Shown piece after piece: positions 24,442 through 33,906 of a stretch of DNA of 64,000 nucleotides; position 1 is the first letter of the stretch, and the number at the start of each line of letters is the position of its first letter. Location: NCBI GenBank assembly GCA_947258565.1, contig CAMYJB010000013.1:5815-69814 (forward strand). The letters are read 5' to 3'. A model generated the notes under the pieces. That model made no database searches. It was not told the origin of the DNA and saw only the letters and a program-made list of their open reading frames with translations. The stretch comes from an uncultured Woeseiaceae bacterium (GTDB taxonomy: Bacteria > Pseudomonadota > Gammaproteobacteria > Steroidobacterales > Woeseiaceae). The position numbers were made by a program, and so were the translations under genes.

Positions 24442-26646
24442 CTACGCCGATTCGCTTATACCTGCAAGATAGGCCCTGACCTGGTCGCGAACGACAGCGT
24501 ATTCGGCCTGCCTGCGGCGCAATGCGTCGCGCACGTCTTCATCTGCGACGATATCGGCATACATGGGCTGTGAATACTCTTCTTGCCACAGGAGATTGCG
24601 GGTCACAGGTTGTGAGAAGACCTGCTCCAGCGCGAGCTTCACGGCGGCTTCCGTCTCGCCGCGCAGCGCATGGACGCCGAGCCTGTTACCCGGATCGGCA
24701 AGAGGATCGATGCCGAATTCGTGAGCCTCATCCAGCAAGTCATCGAGTCGTTGCAGCAATTCCTCACGCGGCAACGACACGTACCATGCGCCGAGCGAGG
24801 CAATCTGAGCCGCGCGGTATTTGTGTGGCAAAGCGTCGGCCCTGATATCGAAGATGCCCGGAGCGTGTTGCTCGAGGTAGTCCGTGGTCTCGACAATCGT
24901 GCCGTTGGCCGCGGCAACCCTCATCAGCTGCCGTACTGCCTCGGAGAATGTGCCTTTGCGGTCTTCAACATCCTCTTCGATAATCCGCCGCGCCACTGCC
25001 AGGCTCGCCGAAGTATCGCCAAGACTGGTCGCTCGTCGCAGTTCCACAAGGGAGGCGATCTCGCTCGTCGGCGCAACAGCATGCACCAGGTTGCGAAAAT
25101 CGTCTCCCTCCTCGACCAGGCCCAATCCGTACAGGAATAGTGCTATACCGGCCGGCAGCTCATGATCTCTCGGATCGATCTCGAACGCCCTGAGCAAGTG
25201 CTTGACCGTCCCTACGCCGTCACCGAGTTGCGAGCTGACTCGCGCGAGCCTGACATACGCGTTCGGCTGTCGTGACTCCAGTTCGAGCGAACGTTCCAGC
25301 GCTGCCCGGGCATCGGCCGGCCGATCAAGCATCAGGTAGAGAGAACCGAGTTCGTAGTGCACACGCGGGTTGTATGGCTCCTTTTGCAGCGCTTCGAGAT
25401 GCACGACGAGGGCGCGATCATATTTCTGCACACGTTGCAAAACCTGGCCCAGGAGTATGCGGATCTGATAGATATCGGGATTCTCTGCAACCAACTGCTC
25501 GAGCTGGCCGATCACATCGTAGACCCGGCCCGGATCCATGGCTTCTGCATCGCCGGCAACGTCGACGTAGATGCGCAGCGCGTTTGCCATTGGATCATCC
25601 GGCCGCGCAGCGAGTACCTGTCGAGTCATTGCCGAGCAATTCGTCACCGCCTCCTCGAGGCCGATCAGACCCGTCTCGTACTGGTGCAGGTAATTGATGG
25701 CCAGTTCCGTCTTGGCGTCCAGGAAACCGGGGTCGGTAGCAAGCGCGCCCTTGAGCAGATCCTCGGCCGCCTTCAAACCGCCATAGGAGAAGGTCGCCCG
25801 TTCGGCCAGAGCCTGCAGAAACAGGTCGTATGCGTCGGGATTATCCGTATCGATAGCGGAGAAACTCGGCGCCTGATCATTGCCGAGCAGGGATGCCGAC
25901 AAGGCGCTGCCGACTTTCCTCGCGATCTCGTCCTGGATAGCGAAGATGTCGTCGAAATCTGTTTCGAAGTTGTTCGACCAGACGTGAAAACCGTCCCCTG
26001 CGCGAATCAGCTGCGCCGTTATGCGAACCCGGTTTTCGGAAAGCTGCACGCTACCCTCGAGCACATGGGCAACCGAGAGAGCTTGCGCGATTTCCCCGAT
26101 TGTCTTGCTCTGTCCCTTGAATGCAAAGCTCGAGGTCCTTGCGGCAACCTGCAGGTCCGGAATCTGCGCGAGCATGTGAAGCAGCGTCTCCGTGAGGCCG
26201 TCCGAGAAGTAATCGTTACGGGGATCGCCTGTCATATTTACAAACGGCAGTACGGCAATCGACGCTGGACTGAGCTCCGTGTTCATCGGAGCCGACTCGT
26301 CAACAGTCGTGCGGGCGCCGAGGACCGCGATCACAACTATCAGGATCGTCGCAGCCAAGATCGCGACATAGTCGAATATCCGGCTGCTGCTTCTGGCCGC
26401 GTCACCACGCGCAATGTCCGACTCGCGCTTGATACCGGTCGGGGTGATTTCGTAGACCCAGGGCAGGATCGCCGCGGGGAAGAATCCCAATGCAAACACC
26501 AGGATCACCATGCGCGACGCCCATTGCGGCGCGCCGAGCTCGGGCAGGATCGTCGTAAGGACCTCGGTCAGCAACCAGCCGACGACGAGGTAGGTGAAGA
26601 CTACCTTCAATACGTTCCGGCGCTTGAGTTCATCGACAAGAGTCAT
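24442..26646 (-). CDS. Membrane TolB/TPR protein
   Basis: A 734-aa protein. Three membrane spans lie in the first 110 residues (VVFTYLVVGWLLTEVLTTIL, MVILVFALGFFPAAILPWVY, YVAILAATILIVVIAVLG). A TolB-like FlgO domain follows (SIAVLPFVNMTGDPRNDYFSDGLTE at about 130), then helical TPR repeats up to the C-terminus. This architecture occurs in relatives of CadC and class III cyclases, but here there is no winged-helix or cyclase domain. It may be a scaffold or sensor; the function is unknown. It is monocistronic. Confidence 0.75.
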   Translation of the reverse strand: MTLVDELKRRNVLKVVFTYLVVGWLLTEVLTTILPELGAPQWASRMVILVFALGFFPAAILPWVYEITPTGIKRESDIARGDAARSSSRIFDYVAILAATILIVVIAVLGARTTVDESAPMNTELSPASIAVLPFVNMTGDPRNDYFSDGLTETLLHMLAQIPDLQVAARTSSFAFKGQSKTIGEIAQALSVAHVLEGSVQLSENRVRITAQLIRAGDGFHVWSNNFETDFDDIFAIQDEIARKVGSALSASLLGNDQAPSFSAIDTDNPDAYDLFLQALAERATFSYGGLKAAEDLLKGALATDPGFLDAKTELAINYLHQYETGLIGLEEAVTNCSAMTRQVLAARPDDPMANALRIYVDVAGDAEAMDPGRVYDVIGQLEQLVAENPDIYQIRILLGQVLQRVQKYDRALVVHLEALQKEPYNPRVHYELGSLYLMLDRPADARAALERSLELESRQPNAYVRLARVSSQLGDGVGTVKHLLRAFEIDPRDHELPAGIALFLYGLGLVEEGDDFRNLVHAVAPTSEIASLVELRRATSLGDTSASLAVARRIIEEDVEDRKGTFSEAVRQLMRVAAANGTIVETTDYLEQHAPGIFDIRADALPHKYRAAQIASLGAWYVSLPREELLQRLDDLLDEAHEFGIDPLADPGNRLGVHALRGETEAAVKLALEQVFSQPVTRNLLWQEEYSQPMYADIVADEDVRDALRRRQAEYAVVRDQVRAYLAGISESA

Positions 26647-26714
26647 GGGTAACAGGGTACAACAGGTCAGGAATACTGGATTGGATGCCGGAGCATCAGA
26701 AATGGTTTCGGAAT

Positions 26715-26882
26715 TGCATCCTGCCCTCCCTCGGCGAGAAAATTAACAAGGTGCCCCTCAGGCATGCCGTACACCCCACTTGGGGGATTCTCGCTCGCCC
26801 GGGGCGAGCGAGCTCACTGGCGCCTGCGGCGCTGCGTGAGTCGAACAGGGGTCTGCATCCTGCCCTCCCTCGGCGAGAAAAT
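26715..26882. repeat. 29-bp direct repeat pair flanking a palindrome beside tRNA-Ser
   Basis: An identical 29-base segment (beginning TGCATCCTGCCCTCCC) occurs at 26715-26743 and 26854-26882. Between the copies a 23-base inverted repeat (CTCGCTCGCC-CGG-GGCGAGCGAG) lies at 26790-26812. The right copy runs into the tRNA terminator stem. The left copy keeps the same border but not the terminator. This looks like a duplicated tRNA 3' flank or a scar, and it contains no gene. Confidence 0.8.
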
Positions 26883-26915
26883 GAAAAGGCCCCGTGAAGG
26901 GGCCTTTTCATTTTC
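26877..26915 (-). terminator. Intrinsic terminator after tRNA-Ser
   Basis: A perfect 17-base inverted repeat (arms 26877-26893 and 26899-26915, five-base loop) directly abuts the CCA end of the tRNA. On the minus strand the core is AAAAGGCCCC/GGGGCCTTTT followed by a T-rich tail (TTTTCATTTTC). Confidence 0.85.
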
Positions 26916-27006
26916 TGGCGGAGAGAGAGGGATTCGAACCCTCGAAGGGCTTTTAACCCTTACTCCCTTAGCAGGGGAGCGCTTTCGACCACTCAGCCAT
27001 CTCTCC
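26916..27006 (-). tRNA. tRNA-Ser(GCT)
   Basis: A 91-base class II tRNA read on the minus strand. It has an acceptor stem GGAGAGA/TCTCTCC, CCA encoded at the 3' end, a long variable arm and a T loop GGTTCGAATCC. The anticodon loop CTGCTAA gives anticodon GCT for AGC/AGU serine codons. The csrA-tRNA-Ser neighbourhood is common in gammaproteobacteria. Confidence 0.97.
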
Positions 27007-27085
27007 AAAACCGTCGGGCACGGCTCGCATACGGCCGGCCGCACATACTACTCAGACGATAGGTCCCGGTAAAGCCTGAGCGGCC

Positions 27086-27289
27086 CTACTCGCCTCCCGC
27101 GGCTTTGTCTGCTTTCTCGGCGGCTTTTTCGCTCTGGATTCGCTCGTAGATCTCTTCGCGGTGCACAGCAACGTCTTTCGGCGCATTGATGCCGATACGC
27201 ACTTGATTCCCCTTGACCCCCAGTACGGTGATGGTGATATCGCTCCCGACCATGACCGTTTCTCCAGCGCGTCGCGTCAGAATCAGCAT
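27086..27289 (-). CDS. csrA: Carbon storage regulator CsrA
   Basis: A 67-aa RNA-binding regulator with the classical start [15 protein letters not shown] and the RNA-contacting [19 protein letters not shown] segment, including the key Arg near position 44. It blocks or stabilises mRNAs by binding GGA motifs in leaders. The C-terminal tail is Lys/Ala-rich. It lies between alaS and tRNA-Ser; the lysC gene found between alaS and csrA in Pseudomonas is absent here. Confidence 0.97.
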   Translation of the reverse strand: MLILTRRAGETVMVGSDITITVLGVKGNQVRIGINAPKDVAVHREEIYERIQSEKAAEKADKAAGGE

Positions 27290-27437
27290 AGCTTCCTACT
27301 CCTGCCTAGCGGGCTTATTCCCCGTTCTTGTACGCGTCGTACTTCCTAAACGCTTGTAATACTAGCCGATTCTGGGCACATATGCCCACAGGTACAAGCG
27401 AAACCTTTGTACCAGCGCTCCGGTCCGGAACATCGAC

Positions 27438-30044
27438 TCACGCCAGCTGTTCGGCCACCCAGTCCGAAACGGACCCGAGCGCCGCATCCAGCGCCTCCGG
27501 TTTGTTTCCCCCGGCCTGGGCAAAATCCGGACGCCCGCCGCCTTTACCGCCAACCCGCTCGGCCACGGGCTTGATCAGATCGCCTGCGCGAATCCGGTCG
27601 ATATTGTTCTTTGTAACCCCCGCCGCAAGCCGTACCTTGCCGTCGTCGACCGAGCCAACCACGACAACGGCGCTCTCGAGCTTGTCCTTGAAGCGGTCCA
27701 CGGCATCCCGCAGCGTTTTCGCGTCTGCGCCGTCCATGCGGGTGGCGAGTACCTTGATACCACCGATTTCCTTGACGTTCGCGCCGTGGTCCGTCGCCTG
27801 CCCCGTGATAAGCGCCTGTTTCGCGGCGGCCAGCTCCTTTTCGAGATCCTTGTTCCGCTTCAGGAGCTGCTCGACCTTTGCCGGGGCCTGGTCAGGCTGG
27901 CTGCGCAGCAACCCTGCGAGATCTTCGAGCGTCCGTTCGCGCGTATCGATCCATTCGAGAGCGCCCTTCCCGGTTACCGCCTCGATGCGCCGCACACCCG
28001 ACGCGATACCGCCCTCCGAAGTAATCTTGAAGACCCCGATGTCGCCCGTGCGCTCGACATGGGTACCGCCGCAGAGCTCGACCGAAAAATCGCCGAAACG
28101 CAGCACGCGGACCTCGTCCCCGTACTTTTCACCGAACAGGGCCATGGCGCCCGACTGCATGGCGTCGTCATAGCTCATCAGGCTCGTGTCGGCCGCAACG
28201 TTCTTGCGGATCTCCTCGTTGACCAGCGCTTCGATCTCGGCGATTTGCTCGGGCGTGACGGCCTCGTAATGCGAGAAATCGAAGCGCAGGCGATCCGGCG
28301 CGACCAGCGAGCCCTTCTGCTGCACGTGGTCGCCCAGTACCTTGCGGAGCGCGGCGTGCATGAGGTGCGTGGCAGAGTGATTGAGCCGGATCGCCTGGCG
28401 GCGTTCGGCATCGACGATCGCGTCGACCGTGTCGCCGGTTCTCAGCTCGCCCTCTTCCACTGCGCCGTAGTGAACGATCGCATTGCCGCTTTTCTGCGTA
28501 TCGACAACCTGGAACAATTTGCCGGTCTCGGCCAGGATCCCGGTGTCACCGATCTGGCCGCCGCTCTCTGCGTAGAAGGCCGTCGAGGACAACACGACGG
28601 CGCCCTCGTCCCCGGCAGCCAGCGCATCCACCCGGGTACCGTCCTTGTACAGCCCGATGATCTCGCCGCTCGACTCCGTACCCTCGTAACCAGAGAACTC
28701 GCTTTCAGCATCCGTCCTGATCGCCGCCTCGGCAGCAGCGGCAAATTTGCTGGCTGCGCGTGCGCGGTCCCGCTGCTCGGCCATCGCCGCCTCGAAACCC
28801 GCCTCATCGATCGTGAGCTCGCGTTCGCGCGCGATGTCCGCCGTCAGGTCTACCGGGAAACCGTAGGTATCGTAGAGCTTGAATACGACCTCGCCGGGAA
28901 TCTGCTCGCCGTCGAGCTCTGTTATCGCCGTCTCGAGGATCTCCATGCCCTGGTCCAGCGTTTCGGCGAAGCGCAGCTCCTCCTGTTTCAGGACTTTCTC
29001 GACATGCGCCCTGGCCTTCGGCAGCTCGGGATAGGCATTACCCATCTCCTCGGCCAGTGGGCCGACCAGCTTGTAGAAGAACGGCTCGTCGGTACCGAGC
29101 TTCTTGCCATGCCGAATCGCCCGGCGAATGATCCGGCGCAATACGTAACCGCGACCTTCGTTGCCGGGGAGGACGCCGTCGACAATAAGGAACGCACAGG
29201 CACGTATGTGGTCGGCAATCACGTTCAGGGAACTGGAACCGTCATTCTCGACGCCGACCGTGTTCGCGGTCGCCTCGATAAGCCTGGCGAACAAGTCGAT
29301 CTCGTAGTTGCTGTGTACGCCCTGCATGACAGCCGCGATTCGCTCGAGCCCCATGCCGGTATCGACCGAGGGCTTCGGCAACGGCGTCATCGTGCCGTCC
29401 GCCGAGCGATCGAACTGCATGAACACGAGGTTCCAGACCTCGACGTATCGATCACCGTCCTCGTCCGGAGAGCCCGGTGGGCCGCCGGCTACGTGCGGCC
29501 CATGGTCGTAGAAGATCTCGCTGCAGGGCCCGCAGGGACCTGTATCGCCCATAGCCCAGAAGTTGTCCTTCTCACCCATGCGCGTGAAGCGCCTGGGATC
29601 GATCTTCATCTCCTCGAGCCAGATGTCCGCCGCTTCGTCATCGTCGTTGAACACCGTTACCCAGAGTTTTTCCGCGGGCAACTCGAGCGTCTGCGTCAGG
29701 AAATCCCACGCGTACTGGATCGCCTCGCGCTTGAAGTAATCGCCGAAGCTGAAGTTGCCGAGCATCTCGAAAAACGTGTGATGGCGGGCTGTGTAGCCGA
29801 CGTTCTCCAGATCGTTGTGCTTGCCGCCCGCACGCACGCACCGCTGTGAGCTTACCGCACGATCGTAGCTGCGTTTCTCCAGGCCGAGAAACACGTCCTT
29901 GAACTGCACCATGCCCGCATTGGTAAAGAGCAGTGTCGGGTCGTTGCCCGGCACCAGGGGCGAACTTGCAACCACTTCGTGGCCGCGCTCGGCGAAGAAG
30001 TCCAGGAAGGCCTGGCGCAACTCATTGCTGGAAAGGCGTTGCAT
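27438..30044 (-). CDS. alaS: Alanyl-tRNA synthetase
   Basis: A synthetase of 868 aa (E. coli 876). It has the class II catalytic core at the N-terminus ([27 protein letters not shown]), the editing-domain zinc motifs [15 protein letters not shown] and [12 protein letters not shown], and a C-terminal DHHA1 domain ending [12 protein letters not shown]. It charges tRNA-Ala and hydrolyses mischarged Ser/Gly. ATG 30044 matches the family's usual N-terminus; an in-frame GTG at 30071 would add nine residues. Neither start has a strong ribosome site. Confidence 0.96.
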   Translation of the reverse strand: MQRLSSNELRQAFLDFFAERGHEVVASSPLVPGNDPTLLFTNAGMVQFKDVFLGLEKRSYDRAVSSQRCVRAGGKHNDLENVGYTARHHTFFEMLGNFSFGDYFKREAIQYAWDFLTQTLELPAEKLWVTVFNDDDEAADIWLEEMKIDPRRFTRMGEKDNFWAMGDTGPCGPCSEIFYDHGPHVAGGPPGSPDEDGDRYVEVWNLVFMQFDRSADGTMTPLPKPSVDTGMGLERIAAVMQGVHSNYEIDLFARLIEATANTVGVENDGSSSLNVIADHIRACAFLIVDGVLPGNEGRGYVLRRIIRRAIRHGKKLGTDEPFFYKLVGPLAEEMGNAYPELPKARAHVEKVLKQEELRFAETLDQGMEILETAITELDGEQIPGEVVFKLYDTYGFPVDLTADIARERELTIDEAGFEAAMAEQRDRARAASKFAAAAEAAIRTDAESEFSGYEGTESSGEIIGLYKDGTRVDALAAGDEGAVVLSSTAFYAESGGQIGDTGILAETGKLFQVVDTQKSGNAIVHYGAVEEGELRTGDTVDAIVDAERRQAIRLNHSATHLMHAALRKVLGDHVQQKGSLVAPDRLRFDFSHYEAVTPEQIAEIEALVNEEIRKNVAADTSLMSYDDAMQSGAMALFGEKYGDEVRVLRFGDFSVELCGGTHVERTGDIGVFKITSEGGIASGVRRIEAVTGKGALEWIDTRERTLEDLAGLLRSQPDQAPAKVEQLLKRNKDLEKELAAAKQALITGQATDHGANVKEIGGIKVLATRMDGADAKTLRDAVDRFKDKLESAVVVVGSVDDGKVRLAAGVTKNNIDRIRAGDLIKPVAERVGGKGGGRPDFAQAGGNKPEALDAALGSVSDWVAEQLA

Positions 30045-30117
30045 CGGATTGATATCGGGATCGGGCGGCACTTTTCAAACCCGTAAGTGTACGGGACTTG
30101 TCTGGACGGATTAAGCG

Positions 30118-30570
30118 TTAATCGTCGAAAGACGCGACCGCGGCCCGGATCTGATCGGGCTCGAAGCCCCGGTACTGCAGGAAACGCATCTGGCGTGCTT
30201 TGTCCCTGAACTCGGCCGGCTGCGGGCGGCCGAACTTTTTCACGCGCGCGTCCCTGGCCAACGCACACCAGTCCTGGCCGGTCTCCTCCAGAATCTCGTC
30301 GATCAGCCCGGCGGCAATGCCGCGTTGCCCGAGATCGGCGTGAATACGCAGCGGGCCCTTGCCCTGGTTGATGCGGGACTGCACGAATGACTCGACGAAA
30401 CGGCGATCGCTTTGCAGCCCTTCCCCGGCCAGCTGCTGCAGGACATCGGCTACGATGTTCGCGTCGAAGCCGGCGGCCACGAGCTTGCGTTCGAGTTCAG
30501 CACGCCCGTGCTCGCGGCGCGCAAGCAGATTCATCGCTTTCTTGCGTGCTTCGGTGCGCAACTCGGACAT
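30118..30570 (-). CDS. recX: RecA regulator RecX
   Basis: A 150-aa all-helical RecX protein with its three-helix repeats: MNLLARREHGRAELERKL, DRRFVESFVQSRINQGKGP and IRADLGQRGI-like segments. It moderates RecA filaments. It follows recA by 98 bases on the same strand, the standard arrangement, so it probably shares the SOS-controlled transcript by read-through. Confidence 0.92.
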   Translation of the reverse strand: MSELRTEARKKAMNLLARREHGRAELERKLVAAGFDANIVADVLQQLAGEGLQSDRRFVESFVQSRINQGKGPLRIHADLGQRGIAAGLIDEILEETGQDWCALARDARVKKFGRPQPAEFRDKARQMRFLQYRGFEPDQIRAAVASFDD

Positions 30571-30668
30571 GACTGAATGTCTGATCGGATGGACCGCAGT
30601 GGCGCGCCCTGAACCGCGAATTGCACTGACGTAATCGCGTGTCGGGAAGCGCTCCTACAGCAAGCTCA

Positions 30669-31712
30669 TCAGGCCTCCTGCGCGACGGCCTCCCCGTCAT
30701 CCGATGCGGAGGCCTCGACGGTTTGCGGCAACAGCTTCTCGCGAATCTTCTGTTCGACCTCGGCCGCCACGTCCGGATTGGCCCTGAGGAACTCACGCAC
30801 GTTTTCCTTGCCCTGGCCGATGCGGTCACTGCCGTAGCTGTACCAGGAACCGGCTTTATCGATGAGGCCGTGCTGGACGCCGAGTTCGATGATCTCGCCT
30901 TCGCGCGAGATACCCTCGCCGTACAGAATTTCGAACTCCGCCATCTTGAACGGCGGCGAGACCTTGTTCTTGACCACCTTGACGCGCGTCTGGTTACCGA
31001 TCACCTCGTCACCCTTCTTGATCGCGCCGATACGGCGGATGTCGAGCCTGACCGAGGAATAGAACTTGAGCGCGTTGCCCCCCGTGGTCGTTTCGGGGCT
31101 GCCGAACATGACGCCGATCTTCATGCGGATCTGGTTGATGAAGACCACCATCGCGTTGGAACGCTTGATGTTGCCCGTGAGCTTCCTGAGCGCCTGCGAC
31201 ATCAGTCGCGCCTGCAGGCCGACGTGCGAGTCACCCATCTCGCCCTCGATCTCGGCTTTCGGCGTGAGCGCCGCAACCGAGTCCACCACGATCACGTCGA
31301 CGGCGCCGGAGCGGACCAGCATGTCGGTGATTTCGAGCGCCTGCTCGCCCGTATCGGGCTGGGAAACGAGCAGCTCGTCGACGTTGACGCCGAGCTTTTC
31401 TGCATATTGCGGGTCGAGCGCATGTTCCGCATCGACAAACGCCGCCGTGCCGCCCATCTTCTGCGCCTCGGCGACCACCTGCAGTGTCAGCGTCGTCTTG
31501 CCGGATGCCTCCGGCCCGTAGATCTCGACGACCCTGCCTTTCGGCAGCCCGCCGATGCCGAGCGCAACATCCAGGCCTATCGAACCCGTGGAAACCGCTT
31601 CGATGTTGCCGATCATGCTGCCGTCACCGAGTCGCATGACGGAACCCTTGCCGAACTGCTTTTCTATCTGGCCCAGCGCCTGCGCGAGTGCTTTCTTGCG
31701 GTTTTCATCCAT
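30669..31712 (-). CDS. recA: Recombinase RecA
   Basis: A 347-aa recombinase. Walker A is [10 protein letters not shown] (Ala where E. coli has Ser), at about 66-75. Loop L1 and L2 regions ([19 protein letters not shown] and [26 protein letters not shown]) are intact, and the C-terminus is acidic. It forms the filament for homologous recombination and triggers LexA cleavage. An SOS box and promoter lie directly upstream. Confidence 0.98.
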   Translation of the reverse strand: MDENRKKALAQALGQIEKQFGKGSVMRLGDGSMIGNIEAVSTGSIGLDVALGIGGLPKGRVVEIYGPEASGKTTLTLQVVAEAQKMGGTAAFVDAEHALDPQYAEKLGVNVDELLVSQPDTGEQALEITDMLVRSGAVDVIVVDSVAALTPKAEIEGEMGDSHVGLQARLMSQALRKLTGNIKRSNAMVVFINQIRMKIGVMFGSPETTTGGNALKFYSSVRLDIRRIGAIKKGDEVIGNQTRVKVVKNKVSPPFKMAEFEILYGEGISREGEIIELGVQHGLIDKAGSWYSYGSDRIGQGKENVREFLRANPDVAAEVEQKIREKLLPQTVEASASDDGEAVAQEA

Positions 31713-31744
31713 TGTTTGCTGCCATCCCGTCGGTGGAAAATCGC

Positions 31745-31760
31745 ATGTGATTATATACAG
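31745..31760 (-). promoter_or_regulatory. LexA (SOS) box of recA
   Basis: On the minus strand CTGTATATAATCACAT matches the gammaproteobacterial LexA consensus CTGT(AT)4ACAG at 12 of 16 positions. The left half is perfect and the right half is weak. It sits 33 bases before the recA start and overlaps the -10 box, which suits repression. Confidence 0.75.
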
Positions 31761-31779
31761 TATTTTGCCCGAAGCCCAA
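31750..31779 (-). promoter_or_regulatory. recA promoter
   Basis: On the minus strand TTGGGC (31779-31774) and TATAAT (31755-31750) are 18 bases apart. The perfect -10 hexamer is covered by the SOS box. Confidence 0.7.
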
Positions 31780-31837
31780 TAGTGGCGCAGCCTCCAATTC
31801 CGGGCACTTTGGGTAAAAACGAGGTATCACGCCGAAG

Positions 31838-32347
31838 CTATTGTTTCAGTGGGCGGTAACTTGCACCGCCGGGCTGCGAGACCGATTCGACGAGTTCGAA
31901 GCCCGACCATTCGACCACGGCCGGTTGCGCCAGGCGCTGGGTCTCGAAGGGCCGCGCCCGCCGCACCACCGTAATGTGCGGCCGGTAGGCGCGGTCCTCG
32001 ACCCGCACGCCGAAATCCGCGAGCAGAGAGTTCTGCGCTTCGACGAGGTGCTGCAGTTCAGACGGCACAATCGCAGCGACCAGGCTCGCCACTTTCGGCC
32101 TCGGCCAGAATTCGACGCGGTCGAAGCGCAGGCGAAACGGCTCGACGGCAATCTGCGCAGCCTGGCCCTGCAGTTCGGGCAGCCTGTTCTCGGGGAACTC
32201 GCCGATGAAAGCCGTCGTCACGTGCCAGTTGCCACGGTACACATGTTGACCCTCGACAAGCTTCGCGAGCGGACTGATCACGTCGCGCAGGCGATCACGC
32301 TGCCGGTCGTCCGGCCACAATGCAAAGAACAGCCGCTTCCTGTTCAT
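31838..32347 (-). CDS. thpR: RNA 2',3'-cyclic phosphodiesterase ThpR
   Basis: A 169-aa 2H phosphoesterase with the two catalytic motifs HVTT (in NWHVTTAFIGE) and HITV (in YRPHITVVRR). The family opens 2',3'-cyclic phosphates on RNA ends. The start ATG 32347 overlaps the stop of the pncC gene (ATGA), so the longer in-frame reading is rejected. In many gammaproteobacteria this gene lies near recA and pncC, as here. Confidence 0.9.
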   Translation of the reverse strand: MNRKRLFFALWPDDRQRDRLRDVISPLAKLVEGQHVYRGNWHVTTAFIGEFPENRLPELQGQAAQIAVEPFRLRFDRVEFWPRPKVASLVAAIVPSELQHLVEAQNSLLADFGVRVEDRAYRPHITVVRRARPFETQRLAQPAVVEWSGFELVESVSQPGGASYRPLKQ

Positions 32348-32811
32348 GTCGGCAGTCTTCGCTGAACGCCCTTCAGGCCGTGTATCACTGTCTGCATGCG
32401 AATGCTTTCGCGATTGCCCTCGAAACGCTGCAGGTCGGTGTCGGTCGTGATACCGCGGGGTCCGCGCGTAGACCATGCGAACCACACGGTGCCCACCGGC
32501 TTGTCGTCGCTGCCGCCATCGGGCCCGGCGACCCCGCTGACCGCGATGGAGACATCCGCGCCGCTGAGCCGTAGCGTGCCTTCCGCCATTTCACGCACCA
32601 CGGGCTCGCTGACAGCACCGTGTTCGGCAAGCGTCCGGTTCTTCACTCCCAAAATCGACTCCTTCGCGCCGTTGCTGTAGCTGACTATGCCATAGCCGAA
32701 GCAGCCGGAACTTCCTGGCACATCCGTCAATGCCTTGGCGATCCACCCCCCGGTACAGGATTCCGCGGTCGCCACGGCCTTGTTCTTCGTATTCAGTTCC
32801 CCGACGAGCAT
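32344..32811 (-). CDS. pncC: Nicotinamide-nucleotide amidohydrolase PncC (CinA C-terminal domain)
   Basis: A 155-aa CinA C-terminal-domain protein. The signatures are ATAESCTGGWIAKALT (catalytic Ser) and SGVAGPDGGSDDKPVGTVWFAW. It deamidates NMN to NaMN in pyridine-nucleotide recycling. From the first ATG (32811) it is about 15-20 residues shorter than E. coli YgaD. The missing N-terminal helix ([10 protein letters not shown]) can be read in the same frame upstream, but I find no good start codon there, because that stretch overlaps the end of the glycosyltransferase gene. A non-standard start or a small indel is possible. Confidence 0.85.
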   Translation of the reverse strand: MLVGELNTKNKAVATAESCTGGWIAKALTDVPGSSGCFGYGIVSYSNGAKESILGVKNRTLAEHGAVSEPVVREMAEGTLRLSGADVSIAVSGVAGPDGGSDDKPVGTVWFAWSTRGPRGITTDTDLQRFEGNRESIRMQTVIHGLKGVQRRLPT

Positions 32812-33890
32812 TGTCGCCAGCTCGTCGATGGCGCTACGTGCTTGTCCGCCATCGTAGCGATCGAGAAGTCTTTCTGCATTCTTTTCCTGCCGGCCAGGCC
32901 GAGGCTGGCCCTCAGCGCCTCGTCATCCATCAACGTGGCGATCGCATCTCGCAGGGCGCCGGCGTCTTCCGGGGGCACCAGGATTCCCGTCTCGTCATGC
33001 ACGACCGCCTCTCTGAGCCCGCCGGCCTCGAAACCGACGACCGGAACCCCGGCAGCCGCCGCTTTCAGCGCCGCGACACCGAGTCCCTCCGCGAGCGCAG
33101 GATGCACGAAGATGTCGAAGCAGCTGACGTAATCATCGAGGTCTTCGCGGAACCCGGCGAGAGTGACGACGTCCGCGATACCGAGTGACTCCGCCTGTGC
33201 CTGCAGCTGATTGTGAAGATACCCATCACCAAAGACGAGTACCCGGAACTCGCCATGTGCCGCCCCCAGTGCGGCAGCCGCCTGCAATAGATAACGATGA
33301 CCCTTGCGCGGTATCAGCTGCCCCGCCGCCGCGATCACCAGTGCACCGTCCGGCGCTCCGTATTGCTCGCGAAACCGGGCGCAGTCACCGACCTGCTCGA
33401 AGCGCTCGACGTCCACCGCGCTGCGGATGATGGCAAGCCGCTCTTCCTCGACACCCCGGTCGCGCAGCTCGCGCGCGATCGCGTCCGATATCGCGATGAC
33501 TTTTCTGAACGGCCGGTAGCGAAGTGCCGCGACGATGCGCATTTCGGTGTTATCCACCCGTCTCGACACCACGGCCGGCACATCTGCGAAACTCGCGGCA
33601 AGGCCGCCGAGCACATCCGCACCGCGACGGCTGTGGCAATGCACGATGTCCGGCTTCGATTGCCCGATGAACTGCGCGAGCCTGTAGGCGAACGGCAGGT
33701 CGAGATCGCCGGCACAAAACAGGTTCCGTACGGGTATGGCCGCTTGCCGCGCCGCATTGTCGATACCCGATCCCGGCGGGCAGACGATCAGGTTGTCATG
33801 ACCCCTGTCGCGCAGCGCCCTGACGAGGTAGATAACCTGCTGCGGCCCGCCGTAAAGATGGCGCCCGGTTTCGACATGCAGTATTTTCAT
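32793..33890 (-). CDS. GT4-family glycosyltransferase
   Basis: A 365-aa GT-B enzyme. The N-terminal acceptor domain begins [19 protein letters not shown]. The C-terminal nucleotide-sugar domain has [38 protein letters not shown] and the EX7E-like pattern typical of GT4. The acceptor and donor are unknown. It is divergent from mutS with a 16-base gap. The last 15 residues after MADKHV are unlike the family and are read out of frame with pncC, see the junction finding. Confidence 0.85.
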   Translation of the reverse strand: MKILHVETGRHLYGGPQQVIYLVRALRDRGHDNLIVCPPGSGIDNAARQAAIPVRNLFCAGDLDLPFAYRLAQFIGQSKPDIVHCHSRRGADVLGGLAASFADVPAVVSRRVDNTEMRIVAALRYRPFRKVIAISDAIARELRDRGVEEERLAIIRSAVDVERFEQVGDCARFREQYGAPDGALVIAAAGQLIPRKGHRYLLQAAAALGAAHGEFRVLVFGDGYLHNQLQAQAESLGIADVVTLAGFREDLDDYVSCFDIFVHPALAEGLGVAALKAAAAGVPVVGFEAGGLREAVVHDETGILVPPEDAGALRDAIATLMDDEALRASLGLAGRKRMQKDFSIATMADKHVAPSTSWRQCSSGN

Positions 33891-33906
33891 TGCCGAGAAG
33901 AATAAT

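Noticed and set aside
25357..26652. A 431-codon open frame antisense to the TolB/TPR gene
   Set aside because: No motif or signal; it only mirrors the TPR-coding region.
26715..26882. Possible CRISPR or transposon ends in the repeat near tRNA-Ser
   Set aside because: Only two repeat copies with one long spacer, no cas genes, and no transposase or terminal inverted repeats in view.
27786..29849. A 687-codon open frame antisense to alaS
   Set aside because: Mirror frame of a conserved synthetase with no recognisable motif or ribosome site.
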